64,000 nt of DNA from DATJLY01 sp963729295. GTDB lineage: Bacteria; Pseudomonadota; Alphaproteobacteria; ATCC43930; CGMCC-115725. The translations under genes were made by a program, and so were the position numbers. The stretch is taken from positions 94,459-158,458 of the forward strand of contig CAVSNJ010000021.1 of NCBI GenBank assembly GCA_963729295.1, written 5' to 3'. Below are positions 45,079 to 53,789 of this stretch, piece by piece. How positions within the stretch are numbered: position 1 is the stretch's first letter; each line of letters starts with the position of its first letter. The notes below the pieces were generated by a model. It had not been told where the DNA came from. It was given only the letters and a program-made list of their open reading frames with translations, and did no database searches.

Positions 45079-46927
45079 TCAAAAACTCTTGTGCAGACCG
45101 ACCGAAACGAGATCGACGAGCACGGCGCCGCCGAGTTCCGGACTGGCGTGAGAGCGCGTAGCTGGCGTTGCCCGAGAACGTCTCGCTGAGCGCATAGCTC
45201 AGCCCCACCGACGCCGTCACCGCTTCGGTCGAGGTCGGGAGCGTGCCGGCACCGGTCGCGCCGCTCGTGGTCGTCGAATAGCCGGCGGAGACAGTGCCGG
45301 ACATGTAGGGCGACATGTCCCTGAGCCAGCTGATGACGCCGCCGCTCGAGGTTTCCGAGACTCGAGCCGGTCGTAAGTGCGGCCATTTCGGTGCGGGTGA
45401 ACTGGAAGCTGTATTTGTTGCGCTCGCCGCCCTGGACCAGACGCGCCGGCCTGAAGCGTCTTGGTGCGCGTGATGCCGTTCTGCAATGGCAGGTTGGGGT
45501 TGACGAGCGCAAGCGGCAGGTTCGTCTGCTGATTGATCGTTTGACCCGGCGTCGTCTGGGTGGCGAGGCCGAGCGTTTGCAGGAGCTGCTGCTGCTCGGT
45601 TTCGGTCTGCGAGGCATAGGACGCACTGAGCGTCGTGAACGGCGTCACGGCCCAGGCCGCGTTTCCGGAGAATGTGTCCTGGCCCTCGGTCTTACCGTAG
45701 TTGATCGAGAACAGGCGATCGTCGCGCGGGTGATATGTTACGCCACCCTGGTATGTAGGGCCGACATAATTGCCGTTGAAGCCGCTCGCCGCGCTCTGCT
45801 CGGGGAAATCGAGCCGCTCGTAGCCGCCGTTGACGAGCACGAGCAAAGGTGGGCGTGACCGCATACTGGCCGCCGACCGTGAGGAGCGTGTGGCGCTCGT
45901 TCTCCTGGCTTTGATCCGATGCCTGATAATCGGCATCGGCGTTGAACTGCATGCGCGAGAAAACCTCGCCGCTGGTGAACTTCAGGCTGCCCTCGTTCTG
46001 CGTGCTGTTGGAGAGCGCGCCCACAGACTGGCCGGGGATGGTGCTACTAATCGCCTCGGTATTGCCGCTGAAGACGGTCTGCGAAAAGATATAGCGCAGC
46101 TCGGCGTCGCCGACGGGGCCGAAGTGGAATTGCAGATAAGGCGAACCGCTATAGCCGGTCGTCTGGGTCGAGGTGCTGGTCGCAGGCAGGGTCGGATTGC
46201 CGAAGCCGCGGTCGCCGGTGCGCGATTGTTCCGACATCTCCGCGTGCGCATCGAAGAAGAACCGCTCCGGCACGAGCGTCGCCGTGCCGTTCAGCAGCAT
46301 GTTCTGGATGATCTGATCCTGGCTCGTGACGTTGAGGTACTCGATCGCCTGCGGATTGTAGCTGAACATGCCGTTGAGGCGCGCCGTGTCGGCCGTGGTG
46401 AAGATCGACGGCGAGATCGTTTCGTAGACGTCGGCCTGTTTCTGCGACGGGGTGCTGAGCGCGTTGTCGGTGAAACTGGTGATGAGATCGAGCGCGGGAA
46501 TGAAGACGATCGGCGGCGGCGTCTCGACCGCGGCCCCGGCGGCGCCCGGCGGCGCCGGAGCACCGGGCGCGGCATTGAGCGCCGGCGGCTGTCCGGGTGC
46601 CGCGAGCCCGCCCGGCGCCGCCCCCTGCCCCGGAACCTGGCCGGGCGAGGGCGCGGTATTGGGCGCCGGATAGGGATTGGTCGGAAAGGTCGGCTGCGCC
46701 GGCCCCGGGAACGGATTGGCGGGATATTCCTGCGCCGGCGCCTGAAACGGGTTGGCCTGCTGCGCCGGCTGCGGATAGGGATTGGCCGGATATTCCTGCG
46801 CCGCCGCCGGCAAAGCCCCGCCGAGCGCCGCCGCGACGGCCAAGCCTAATGCGACCGCGTACGGTATGCCGCCGCCCGGCTGGTTCGCTTCCGATCCGGC
46901 GCGATCCCAAGCTTCACCCACGCCCAC
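45079..46927 (-). pseudogene. XrtA-associated outer-membrane beta-barrel, frameshifted
   Basis: A GTG at 46927 opens a protein with a signal peptide (VALGLAVAAALGGALPAAAQ) and a Pro/Gln-rich segment of repeated YPANP(Y/F)P units. It resembles the TIGR03016 PEP-CTERM outer-membrane family: FIPALDLITSFTDNALST, DVYETISPSIFTT, ERFFFDAHAEMSEQSRTGDRG, SPYLQFHFGPVGDAELRY. Near 45850 the frame breaks; the other frames carry NGGYERLDFPEQSAASGF, YNYGKTEGQDTF-like strands and MSPYMSGTVSAGYSTTTSGA. The last one ends LVDLVSVGLHKSF with the typical C-terminal phenylalanine and TGA at 45079. At least four shifts are needed (near 45850, 45440, 45350 and 45150). It would be the export pore or part of it. The stop is four bases before the ATPase start. 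Confidence 0.78.
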
Positions 46928-46936
46928 CAGTCCCCC

Positions 46937-47842
46937 TCAGTAGTAGCCATACGAACCGAAATAATCCGACGAGGTGCCTTCCGTCTTGTTCAGGACCAGG
47001 CTGATGTTCGGACAGGTGCTGATGAGACGCAGCGATTCGTCGATCTCGGGTTCCTGCGTCCGATTCGCTTCGACGACGAACACGATCTGCCCGACCATCG
47101 AGGCGAGGATCGAAGGATCGCTGGTGGCAAGGCACGGCGGCGCATCGACGATGATGTAGCGGTCGGAATAGCGGTGCGCCATCTCGCTCAACACGTCGCG
47201 CATGCGCCGGCTCGACATCAGCTCGGGCACGCCGGGTCGGCGGATGCCGGCGGGGAGCACCGTGAGATTGGGAATGTCGGTGCGCAACAGGATGTCGCGC
47301 ATGTCGAGCAATTCTTTCTCGAGTACGTCGAAGAGGCCGATATCGGCATCGATGCCGAGAATCGAGGTGAGCGATTGGCGCTCGACGTCACAATCCATCA
47401 CCAGCACGCGGAAATCGCGCTGCGAAGCGATCGCCAGCGCGAGGTTGATGGCAGTGAAGGTCTTGCCCTCGCGCGGGCGCGCGCTTGTCACCATGATGAG
47501 CCGCGAGGGGCCGGTCTCGATCGTCTCGGCCTTGGCCAGGATCTGCCGCAGGATGATGCGGAACTCCTCGGCGATGCGCGAGCGCTCGGTGACGGCAAAG
47601 GTGATGCCAGCCTTTGCGAGCCGCAGGCGGTCGATCTTGACCTCGCGCCGCGTGCGCAGCGCGTCCGACTCGTCGGCGGCCGCCTCGGGATCGACGCGCG
47701 GTGGCACGATCACGGGCGGCGCGCTCTCGGCGGCAGCGATGGCCGGCGGCGGCGGCGGCGCGGCGGCGCCGGCAGCGGGCCGCTGCGCCGCCCTGAGGCG
47801 CTCCGCCGCTCGCTGTATGAGGCCGCCCGAACGCTCGTCCAT
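46937..47842 (-). CDS. XrtA-associated tyrosine autokinase (CpsD/CapB type)
   Basis: A 301-residue cytoplasmic BY-kinase of family TIGR03018. The first 60 residues are Ala/Pro-rich linker. Walker A is SARPREGKT (residues 120-128), Walker A' VLVMDCD (146-152) and the Walker B-like strand is YIIVDAPPCLATSDP. The C-terminus ends with a tyrosine cluster (YFGSYGYY, residues 294-301), the autophosphorylation site expected for this family. It partners with the chain-length determinant next door (three bases between them) to set polymer length. The start is ATG at 47842. The stop is nine bases before the GTG of the outer-membrane gene. Confidence 0.93.
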   Translation of the reverse strand: MDERSGGLIQRAAERLRAAQRPAAGAAAPPPPPAIAAAESAPPVIVPPRVDPEAAADESDALRTRREVKIDRLRLAKAGITFAVTERSRIAEEFRIILRQILAKAETIETGPSRLIMVTSARPREGKTFTAINLALAIASQRDFRVLVMDCDVERQSLTSILGIDADIGLFDVLEKELLDMRDILLRTDIPNLTVLPAGIRRPGVPELMSSRRMRDVLSEMAHRYSDRYIIVDAPPCLATSDPSILASMVGQIVFVVEANRTQEPEIDESLRLISTCPNISLVLNKTEGTSSDYFGSYGYY

Positions 47843-47845
47843 CGC

Positions 47846-49393
47846 TCAGATCACCTTGTGGATTGCGGAGTAGTTCGCGAGCAGCAAGGCGCCGTAGATG
47901 ATGAGCAGCATCGCCGTGCTCGCCGCAAGCCCGGCGGCCTGCTGCACCGATCGCCGGCGCGTGTCGAGGAAGGTGACACGCGAGATCGAGCCCAGAACCG
48001 GCAGACCGAAGGCGCGCAAGCCCGCGAGCGTCGAGTACGAGCGGTCGAGCTGGACGAGGAGGAAGGCCGCGCCGAGGCCGGCGCCGAGCCCGGCGATGAG
48101 TACCCCGGTATAAAGGATCGGCCGGTTCGGAGAGATCGGGGTCAGCGGCACCTGCGGCGAATCGACGATCCGGAATTGCACCTTGTCGGCCTGCGTATCG
48201 GCCGCCTGGGCGAGATTGGCGGCTTCGCGGCGCTGAATCAGCTCGTCATAGTTCTTCTTCAGGATGTCGTAGTCGCGATCGAGATTCTGCGCCTGGAGCT
48301 GGATGCCGGGCGCGGCCTTCACCGCCTCTTGCAGGCGCTTCTGCTCGGCTTCGCTGTAATCGAGCTGGCGCTGCACCGAGGCGACGTTGCTCTCCGCATC
48401 GACGAGGCGCATCTTGACCTCTTGATAGAGCGGATTGGGCACCGAGCTCTTGCGCGAGTCGTCACTCGCGCCGGTGCCGGATGTGTCCGCCTTGATCGAG
48501 GCCTCGAGCGAGGCGATGTCGCGCTTCGTCGCGACAACGTCCGGGAAATCATCAGTATAGCGCGACTGGAGATCGGACAGCTTGCGCTTCGCCTCGTCGA
48601 GCTGAATCTGCTTCGGCGATTCGGAGCTGCCGTTGTGGATGATGACCTGGGCCGCCTGATCGAGCGAAAGGGTCGCGGGCACGCTCGCCGCGTCCTTGGC
48701 GATCGCGTCACGCCGCGCCTGCGCGTCTTCGAGCTGGAGCTTGAGCTTGCCAACTTGATCCGTAGCCTGCTGGAGACGCGATTCGTTGGCCGTCGACTGT
48801 GGCAGCACGTCGCCATAGGTTTCCTTGAACTCGGCCCGGCGCTGTTCGGCGGCGCGCAGCTGTTTCTCGTAGTTGGCGATCTGTTCCTCGAGGAAGCGGC
48901 GGGCGTTGTCCATATCGCTGCGGCTGTTGCCGGCCGAGGTCTCGGAGAACACGGTCAGCACCGCCTTCACAACGTTCTTACTCTCCACCGCGTCGGTGTC
49001 GTCGTAGCCGATCGAGAAAAGGTTGGTCCCTTGCAGGCTGATACGGACCGACTGGGCGAGCGAAGTCAACAGCGCATCCTTGTCCTCGGGCGTCTTCGCC
49101 TGGGAATCGAGATCGGCGAGATGGATGACCTGCTCGAGATTGGGGCGCGAGAGCAGCGTCCGCTGCATGAAGTCGAGCTGTTGCAGCGGATTCGATTCGA
49201 CGGCGAGGCCGCGAAGGAGCGGCGTCAGCATGCTGTCGACATCGATATAGACGCGCGCCACGGTCTCGTAGGTGTTCGGAATGAAGAAGACCGCCGGCCA
49301 GCCGACGAGGCAAACCGCCCAGCAGATCGCGACGGCCATCCACTTCCGCCGCCAGATGCCTTGCAGGTAGAAGAAAATGATCTTGCTGTTCAT
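47846..49393 (-). CDS. XrtA system chain length determinant (Wzz/GNVR)
   Basis: A 515-residue polysaccharide co-polymerase of family TIGR03007. An N-terminal membrane helix (MAVAICWAVCLVGWPAVFFI), the Wzz start (YETVARVYIDVDSMLTPLL), and a long periplasmic coiled coil (about residues 160-400, with EEQIANYEKQLRAAEQRRAE) are visible. The GNVR-like region PLTPISPNRPILYTGVLIAG leads into the second helix (LYTGVLIAGLGAGLGAAFLLV), followed by a third hydrophobic stretch (TAMLLIIYGALLLANYSA). The ATG at 49393 is in the usual place. The gene is intact and sits between the export lipoprotein and the tyrosine autokinase, the canonical order. Confidence 0.94.
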   Translation of the reverse strand: MNSKIIFFYLQGIWRRKWMAVAICWAVCLVGWPAVFFIPNTYETVARVYIDVDSMLTPLLRGLAVESNPLQQLDFMQRTLLSRPNLEQVIHLADLDSQAKTPEDKDALLTSLAQSVRISLQGTNLFSIGYDDTDAVESKNVVKAVLTVFSETSAGNSRSDMDNARRFLEEQIANYEKQLRAAEQRRAEFKETYGDVLPQSTANESRLQQATDQVGKLKLQLEDAQARRDAIAKDAASVPATLSLDQAAQVIIHNGSSESPKQIQLDEAKRKLSDLQSRYTDDFPDVVATKRDIASLEASIKADTSGTGASDDSRKSSVPNPLYQEVKMRLVDAESNVASVQRQLDYSEAEQKRLQEAVKAAPGIQLQAQNLDRDYDILKKNYDELIQRREAANLAQAADTQADKVQFRIVDSPQVPLTPISPNRPILYTGVLIAGLGAGLGAAFLLVQLDRSYSTLAGLRAFGLPVLGSISRVTFLDTRRRSVQQAAGLAASTAMLLIIYGALLLANYSAIHKVI

Positions 49394-49441
49394 CGCCCGT
49401 TCTTGCGCATCATCAGCAGGCCAGCCGAAATCCCCAACCGC

Positions 49442-50053
49442 TCAGAAATTCGATTGCGGAATGATCAGGATGTCACCGGGCTGCATCGCGAAATTGTACC
49501 TGACGTCACCGTACTTGATGAGATTGTCGAGCTCGGCAGGGAAGGTTTCCGCCTCGCCGTTGATCCTGCGCACCAGGACGGCGCGGTTGCCGGCCGCATA
49601 TTTCGTGAGGCCGCCCACTTGGATCATCACGTCGAGGACAGTCATTTTCTCGCGATAGGGCACGGCGCGTGGCTCCGCGGCCTCGCCGATGACGCGCACC
49701 TGCTGATCGAAATCGCCAACGAAATTCTGCGTGATCACCGTGACGATCGGATCGCGGACGAATTTCTTCAGTCGCTCCTCGATATCGCGCGCGAGCTGCG
49801 TCGGTGTCTTGCCGACCGCGTCCACGTCCTCGACGAGCGGGGTCGAGATCTTGCCGTCGGGCCGCACCGGTACCGTCGCCGACAATTCGGGATTGCGCCA
49901 AACGAAGATATTGACCACATCGCCAGCGCCGATGAGATATTCGGAGTTTTCTGCGTTCTGCTTGTCGATGGGCGGCGGTGTCGGGTTGCCGGAGCACCCG
50001 GCGACCACCGCAACAACCGCCAGGACCAGAACGCGAAGCGCGGAAATTTTCAA
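49442..50053 (-). CDS. XrtA-type polysaccharide export lipoprotein (Wza-like)
   Basis: A 203-residue protein of the Wza/polysaccharide export family TIGR03027. The signal peptide ends in the lipobox VVAGCSG, so it is lipid-anchored. The poly_export domain has YLIGAGDVVNIFVWRNPELS, VRPDGKISTPLVEDVDAVGK, TPTQLARDIEERLK and VTVITQNFVGDFDQQ, then a SLBB-like part (VRVIGEAAEPRAVPYREKMT, VLDVMIQVGGLTKYA) and the end MQPGDILIIPQSNF. I choose the TTG at 50053 because GGAGG stands five bases before it (50059-50063); a TTG at 50065 is the alternative. It is the first gene of the nine-gene operon, and the promoter should lie in the following intergenic region. Confidence 0.92.
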   Translation of the reverse strand: MKISALRVLVLAVVAVVAGCSGNPTPPPIDKQNAENSEYLIGAGDVVNIFVWRNPELSATVPVRPDGKISTPLVEDVDAVGKTPTQLARDIEERLKKFVRDPIVTVITQNFVGDFDQQVRVIGEAAEPRAVPYREKMTVLDVMIQVGGLTKYAAGNRAVLVRRINGEAETFPAELDNLIKYGDVRYNFAMQPGDILIIPQSNF

Positions 50054-50384
50054 AACCCCCTCCAAATCCGCTGGGCCATCCGTCGAATCTGCCTTGCGTC
50101 GAAGGCGTCCGAATACTCCGCATTATATCCGGTTGATTCGTTAATTCAAATTTACAAGCGCGATCCATTATTCTGACAGATACGCAGGGCGGGACCGCTC
50201 GGATTTCAGTAACAATGCCGCCCCGTGATCCGGCCTCGGCCCGACCCCGTATCAGGTCCGAGCCATGGCGGCGAGGGGCGCCCCGCGGACCGCATCGGCG
50301 GCTGCGCCGGCTGTACGTCAATGAATTATTGACGCCCGCCCGTCATCATCGCTAACGGTTTGGCGCGGTGGAGATTTACGCTTT
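50054..50384. other. Divergent intergenic region containing a dyad
   Basis: These 331 bases hold the start regions of the leftward export/assembly operon and the rightward NDP-sugar epimerase. An AT-rich patch lies at about 50120-50160. I found no sigma-54 site with correct spacing on either strand. The only clear structure is the palindrome at 50316-50334. Confidence 0.45.
50316..50334. repeat. Perfect 7-5-7 inverted repeat, candidate operator
   Basis: CGTCAAT, five bases GAATT, ATTGACG form a perfect dyad 51 bases before the ATG of the epimerase gene. It is not followed by a T-run, so a terminator is unlikely. A binding site for a dimeric regulator is possible. No known consensus is claimed. 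Confidence 0.45.
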
Positions 50385-51317
50385 ATGGCACGTTATCTCG
50401 TTACCGGCGGCTGCGGTTTCATCGGCTCCCACCTCGCCGACACGCTGGTCGCGCGGGGGCACCGGGTGCGAATTTTCGACAACCTCTCCTCTGGCAAGCG
50501 TGAAAACGCCCCTTCCCCGGCCGAACTCGTCATCGCCGACGTGACCGATCCCGCCGCGGTGACTGCCGCGGTCGGCGGTATGGACGGGATTTTCCATCTG
50601 GCCGCGATAGCCTCGGTCGAAGAAAGCCGGCGCAACTTGCTGCACTGCCATGCCGTCAACCTGACCGGCGCCATCAACGTGTTCGAGGCGGCGCGCCGCG
50701 GCGGCGCGCATCCCCGCGTGGTCTATGCCTCGAGCGCCGCCGTCTATGGCGATTGCCCGGCCGTGCCGCTGAACGAGGCCGACACGCCGCGGCCGATCAA
50801 TGCCTATGGCGCCGATAAGCTCGGCTGCGAGCTGCACGGCCAAGTCGCGACGCTGCTCCACAGCGTGCCGACCGTCGGATTGCGGCTCTTCAATATCTAC
50901 GGGACGCGCCAGGACCCCTGCTCGCCTTATTCCGGCGTGATTTCGATCTTCGCCGACCGGCTGCGCCGCCGGCAGCCGATCGACATCCACGGGGACGGCC
51001 GCCAGGTGCGGGATTTCGTCGCCGTGTCGGACGCCGTCGAGGCTCTCGTTGCCGCCATGTCGGCCGAGGACGCGCCCGGCGAGGCGTTCAACGTGTGTAG
51101 CGGCTATGGCACCACGGTGCACGAGCTCGCCAATATCGCGGGCGAGCTGTTCGGCATCACGCCTGACATCCGCTTCCAGCCGGCGCGCCCGGGCGACATC
51201 CGCATTTCCCTGGGCGACCCGACGCGCGCCGCGCGGGTCTTGAGCTTCCGCACCAAGCTCGCTATCCGCCAGGGATTGGCGCTGGCCTTCGCCAAGGCGC
51301 CGCAAAGCGTCGGCTGA
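50385..51317 (+). CDS. NAD-dependent epimerase/dehydratase (UDP-sugar 4-epimerase-like)
   Basis: A 310-residue extended SDR. The NAD motif is YLVTGGCGFIGSHLADTLV at the N-terminus, then FDNLSSGKRENA, IFHLAAIASVEES, YASSAAVYGD and the active-site pair in INAYGADKLGCEL. LRLFNIYGTRQDP and IHGDGRQVRDFVAVSDAVEA are typical of GalE/WbpP-like epimerases. So it interconverts C4 epimers of a UDP-sugar or UDP-N-acetylhexosamine; which sugar is not certain. ATG at 50385 is preceded by GGTGGAG, a good ribosome site. It is convergent with the trypsin-like gene, with only six bases between. Confidence 0.9.
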   Translation: MARYLVTGGCGFIGSHLADTLVARGHRVRIFDNLSSGKRENAPSPAELVIADVTDPAAVTAAVGGMDGIFHLAAIASVEESRRNLLHCHAVNLTGAINVFEAARRGGAHPRVVYASSAAVYGDCPAVPLNEADTPRPINAYGADKLGCELHGQVATLLHSVPTVGLRLFNIYGTRQDPCSPYSGVISIFADRLRRRQPIDIHGDGRQVRDFVAVSDAVEALVAAMSAEDAPGEAFNVCSGYGTTVHELANIAGELFGITPDIRFQPARPGDIRISLGDPTRAARVLSFRTKLAIRQGLALAFAKAPQSVG

Positions 51318-51323
51318 GCCCCC

Positions 51324-52238
51324 CTAGTTCCAGCAACCGATCTGGCGTACGAAGCCGTGCGCCTTGTCGAGCAGCGACTCGGGCGCGAGCGCGGAGCCGC
51401 CCTCGGTTTTCGCGACATCGACCCGATTCGCGCGCAGAAAATCCATGACCGCGCAATTCGAGATCGCGACGCCAATATTGTCCACGACCGCGCCGGTCTT
51501 CTGATAGACCGCAACGGTATCAACCTTCATCACCACGACGCCCAGAACGGCGCCGCTGCCGTCGAGGACCGGGCTGCCACTGTTGCCGCGGCGCACCTCG
51601 CCGTCGAAACGGTAGTGTACGTCCTTCGTGGCGACGGCACCGGGCTCAGCGGAGACCGGGCTGACCTCAGCGATGCGCACCGGCAGTCCGTGCTCGGGAT
51701 AGCCCACGACCGAAAGCGGCGCTTCGACGGCGCCAGCAGGGAGGGCGAAGCGGGCCGGATCCGCGATGCGCCGGTCGGTGCGCAGCAGCAGGAGGTCCAC
51801 CGCCGGGTCGCCGCCGATCACCGTCGCCACCGCCTCCTGCCCCTCGCTGTCGTTGCCGACAGTGACCGCACCGCATTTTCCGGCGACGTGAAAATTGGTC
51901 AGAAGCTCGTCGCTCGACACGTAAAAACCGGTGCCGACGGCAGCGAGGCGGCGCGAGCCGACGCCCGCCGGCGCCCGCTCAGCGAGCGACTGCGCGACAT
52001 AATCGTCGCGCGCGGCGGGCGCCGCCGGCACTGCCGGCGGCGCTGCCGACATGCTGCCCGGCGGCGGGCCGAGCTGGGGCGAGCAGCCAGTTAACGCGCT
52101 AAGACCGGCGCCGGCGATCGCAGCGGCGATCGCTGCGGCATTTCGACGCCCGCGCCACCGTGTTCGCGAATTATGCCGCGGAATCTTGACTGGCATCACT
52201 GTCGGTTGGCTGCTGCCCTCTTTCGTAACGCGGGACAT
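51324..52238 (-). CDS. Trypsin-like serine protease, predicted lipoprotein
   Basis: A 304-residue protein with a hydrophobic signal (AAAIAAAIAGAGLSALTGC) and a lipobox cysteine at residue 52, then an Ala/Pro-rich linker. The S1C/trypsin-like domain has His117 (TNFHVAG), Asp148 (DPAVDLLLL) and Ser220 (RRGNSGSPVL), so the triad is complete. Two other cysteines, in GKCGA and SNCAV, may pair. The start at 52238 is used; the Met at 52196 (MPVKIPRH) gives a more usual signal length. No PDZ domain is seen. It would act at the inner face of the outer membrane or in the periplasm. It diverges from the C-terminally anchored protein gene 110 bases away, which makes that protein a candidate partner or substrate. 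Confidence 0.82.
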   Translation of the reverse strand: MSRVTKEGSSQPTVMPVKIPRHNSRTRWRGRRNAAAIAAAIAGAGLSALTGCSPQLGPPPGSMSAAPPAVPAAPAARDDYVAQSLAERAPAGVGSRRLAAVGTGFYVSSDELLTNFHVAGKCGAVTVGNDSEGQEAVATVIGGDPAVDLLLLRTDRRIADPARFALPAGAVEAPLSVVGYPEHGLPVRIAEVSPVSAEPGAVATKDVHYRFDGEVRRGNSGSPVLDGSGAVLGVVVMKVDTVAVYQKTGAVVDNIGVAISNCAVMDFLRANRVDVAKTEGGSALAPESLLDKAHGFVRQIGCWN

Positions 52239-52348
52239 TTGCCACTTTCGTTGAATACTCGCAATTCTTTTGTATAATTTGCTTGATAAGTAAAATTAAG
52301 AAATCCCCTACAAAAGTCCTAAGGGCGGCCGTGCAGGAGAGAAAGTGC

Positions 52349-53316
52349 GTGCGCAGGCAAGTGGCGCTGCGGGACTTGGCGCTGGCGACGCTGGTTGCCG
52401 CGTCGCTCGTCGTGCCGTGGCGCATGGCAGGCGCGACGACGCTTGGCCGGGACGACATGGCGGCGGTCAATTCGTATGCGGCGATGGCATTCGATCCGCT
52501 CTTCGCCGACAACGGCGACGATTGGAACCTGCTTCTCCCCACCGATGTCTTTGCACGCTCTGGCTTGTGCCCGTCGATCCGGCCGAGACCGCCCTCAACC
52601 AGGTCGCCAGCTCGCTTCGGGAGGATGCCGGGCTGCAACAAATCCTCGGCATGACCGAGGCGCTGCGCACGCCGGAACCGGTGCTGGGCGGCCTGCGCGC
52701 CGGGGCCGATGCATTGTTCGATGTGGCGAACGGCGATAGCGAGCGGACCCGTTTCGCGCGCAATCAGGCGGCGGACGGCGCGCCTGGCCAGGAAGCCGCC
52801 GCGCGCCTGTCTCCGTTCGCCGCCGATCCGGGCGAAGAGATCGGGATCAACGATGGCGAAACCCTGCGCCAAGCACTGCGCAGCCTCGTCGGCACGCGGC
52901 GCGTCGGCGGATCGGTCCAGGCGGGGACCGCGGCAAGCGGCAATGATCCTGCGTACGGCCTCAGCGAAACCGCGCTCGACAGCCGGGTCCTCGGCGACGC
53001 GCTCGATGCGTTCATTCACCGCGCTGACAATTCCGATTTCGAGCCGGCTTTTTCATTGTTCGGATTGGGTCGCTTCGCCTTCGACGTGGGCAGCAACGGC
53101 AGCGTCGAGATCGCGGAATATTCGTCCGGACTGTCGATGACGGTGCGCTCGCCGGGCGATGAGCCGCGCCCTCAGACTCCGCGGGGAATGATCGACATCT
53201 GGATCAAGCTCCGGACGTTCCTCGCGACGCCGACCGGAGCCTTGTCGGTGATCGCCGTGAGCGTGCTGTTCGTCGTCTGGTGCATGCTCAGGGCGGCGAC
53301 CGCGCTCAGGCGCTGA
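52349..53316 (+). pseudogene. Signal-peptide protein with C-terminal membrane anchor, one frameshift
   Basis: The GTG at 52349 has AGGAGA eight bases upstream and opens a signal peptide (LALATLVAASLVVPWRMAGA). The frame breaks near 52552; a missing base restores FATLWLVPVDPAETAL-type continuation in the next frame, then QQILGMTEALRTPEPVL, GGLRAGADALFDVANG, LSETALDSRVLGDAL and DFEPAFSLFGLGRFAFD. The end is a membrane helix with a basic tail: LATPTGALSVIAVSVLFVV, then WCMLRAATALRR. Signal peptide, soluble middle, C-terminal helix and Arg tail is the layout of sorted surface proteins, but no PEP motif precedes the helix. Family unknown. The total of 968 bases is not a multiple of three, consistent with a one-base loss. 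It is divergent from the protease gene. Confidence 0.5.
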
Positions 53317-53342
53317 GGCGCCGCGCGAGGTCTCAGGCGCTG
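53305..53342. repeat. Direct repeat CTCAGGCGCTG at two convergent stops
   Basis: CTCAGGCGCTG occurs at 53305-53315 and 53332-53342. The first copy extends to a palindrome (CTCAG GCG CTGAG). Each copy covers the stop codon of one of the two convergent genes. It could fold into short hairpins, but there is no T-run, so it is only a possible terminator. Confidence 0.3.
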
Positions 53343-53650
53343 GAATCGCGGCGCGGGGCGGTCACCGGCGGGGTGGCGTGTGCATGCGGGCGCGGACGCG
53401 GCGGCAGCCACACCAGCAGGATGACGATAACCGTGGCCGTAACCGCGCCCGAAAACTCCGCGAGCGTGCGGTCGGCCGAAGCGAGCGTCAGCCGCACGTT
53501 GGCGGCATAGAGCACGACGAAGCTGACGAGCCAGATCAAAGCGAAGGCAAAGACGCTGAGCGCGAACCAATGCCAGCCGGTCCGTCCTTTGTAGACGGCA
53601 AGTAAAGTTACCAGGGCGCCGACCCCCGCGCCCGCCACGAGGCTATGCAT
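53333..53650 (-). CDS. Small three-helix membrane protein
   Basis: A 105-residue protein starting at the ATG at 53650 after GGGGGTGTTA. Helices are SLVAGAGVGALVTLLAVY, HWFALSVFAFALIWLVSFVVLYA and SGAVTATVIVILLVWLPP. A Pro/Arg-rich tail follows. I recognise no family; a similar size and helix pattern occurs in many uncharacterised inner-membrane proteins. It lies between the anchored protein gene (convergent, 16 bases apart) and prsT (same strand, 139 bases upstream), so it could be the distal gene of the prs operon. Confidence 0.6.
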   Translation of the reverse strand: MHSLVAGAGVGALVTLLAVYKGRTGWHWFALSVFAFALIWLVSFVVLYAANVRLTLASADRTLAEFSGAVTATVIVILLVWLPPRPRPHAHATPPVTAPRRDSSA

Positions 53651-53789
53651 TAACACCCCCGCGCGAATTCGCTTGCGCCAGAAAAAACGGCCCGCGAATC
53701 GCCTGCGCGACTTTAATCGAATCCTCCATGCAGGTTCAAGCAATGAGAGACTAATTCCACGCGTTCTTAACGGTTGCGCGGCCCTTTCT

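Noticed and set aside
47174..50176. A 1000-codon open frame on the plus strand opposite the tyrosine kinase, chain-length and export genes.
   Set aside because: It is Arg/Asp/Leu-rich complement of three clear XrtA genes; open antisense frames are expected in GC-rich DNA with strong codon bias.
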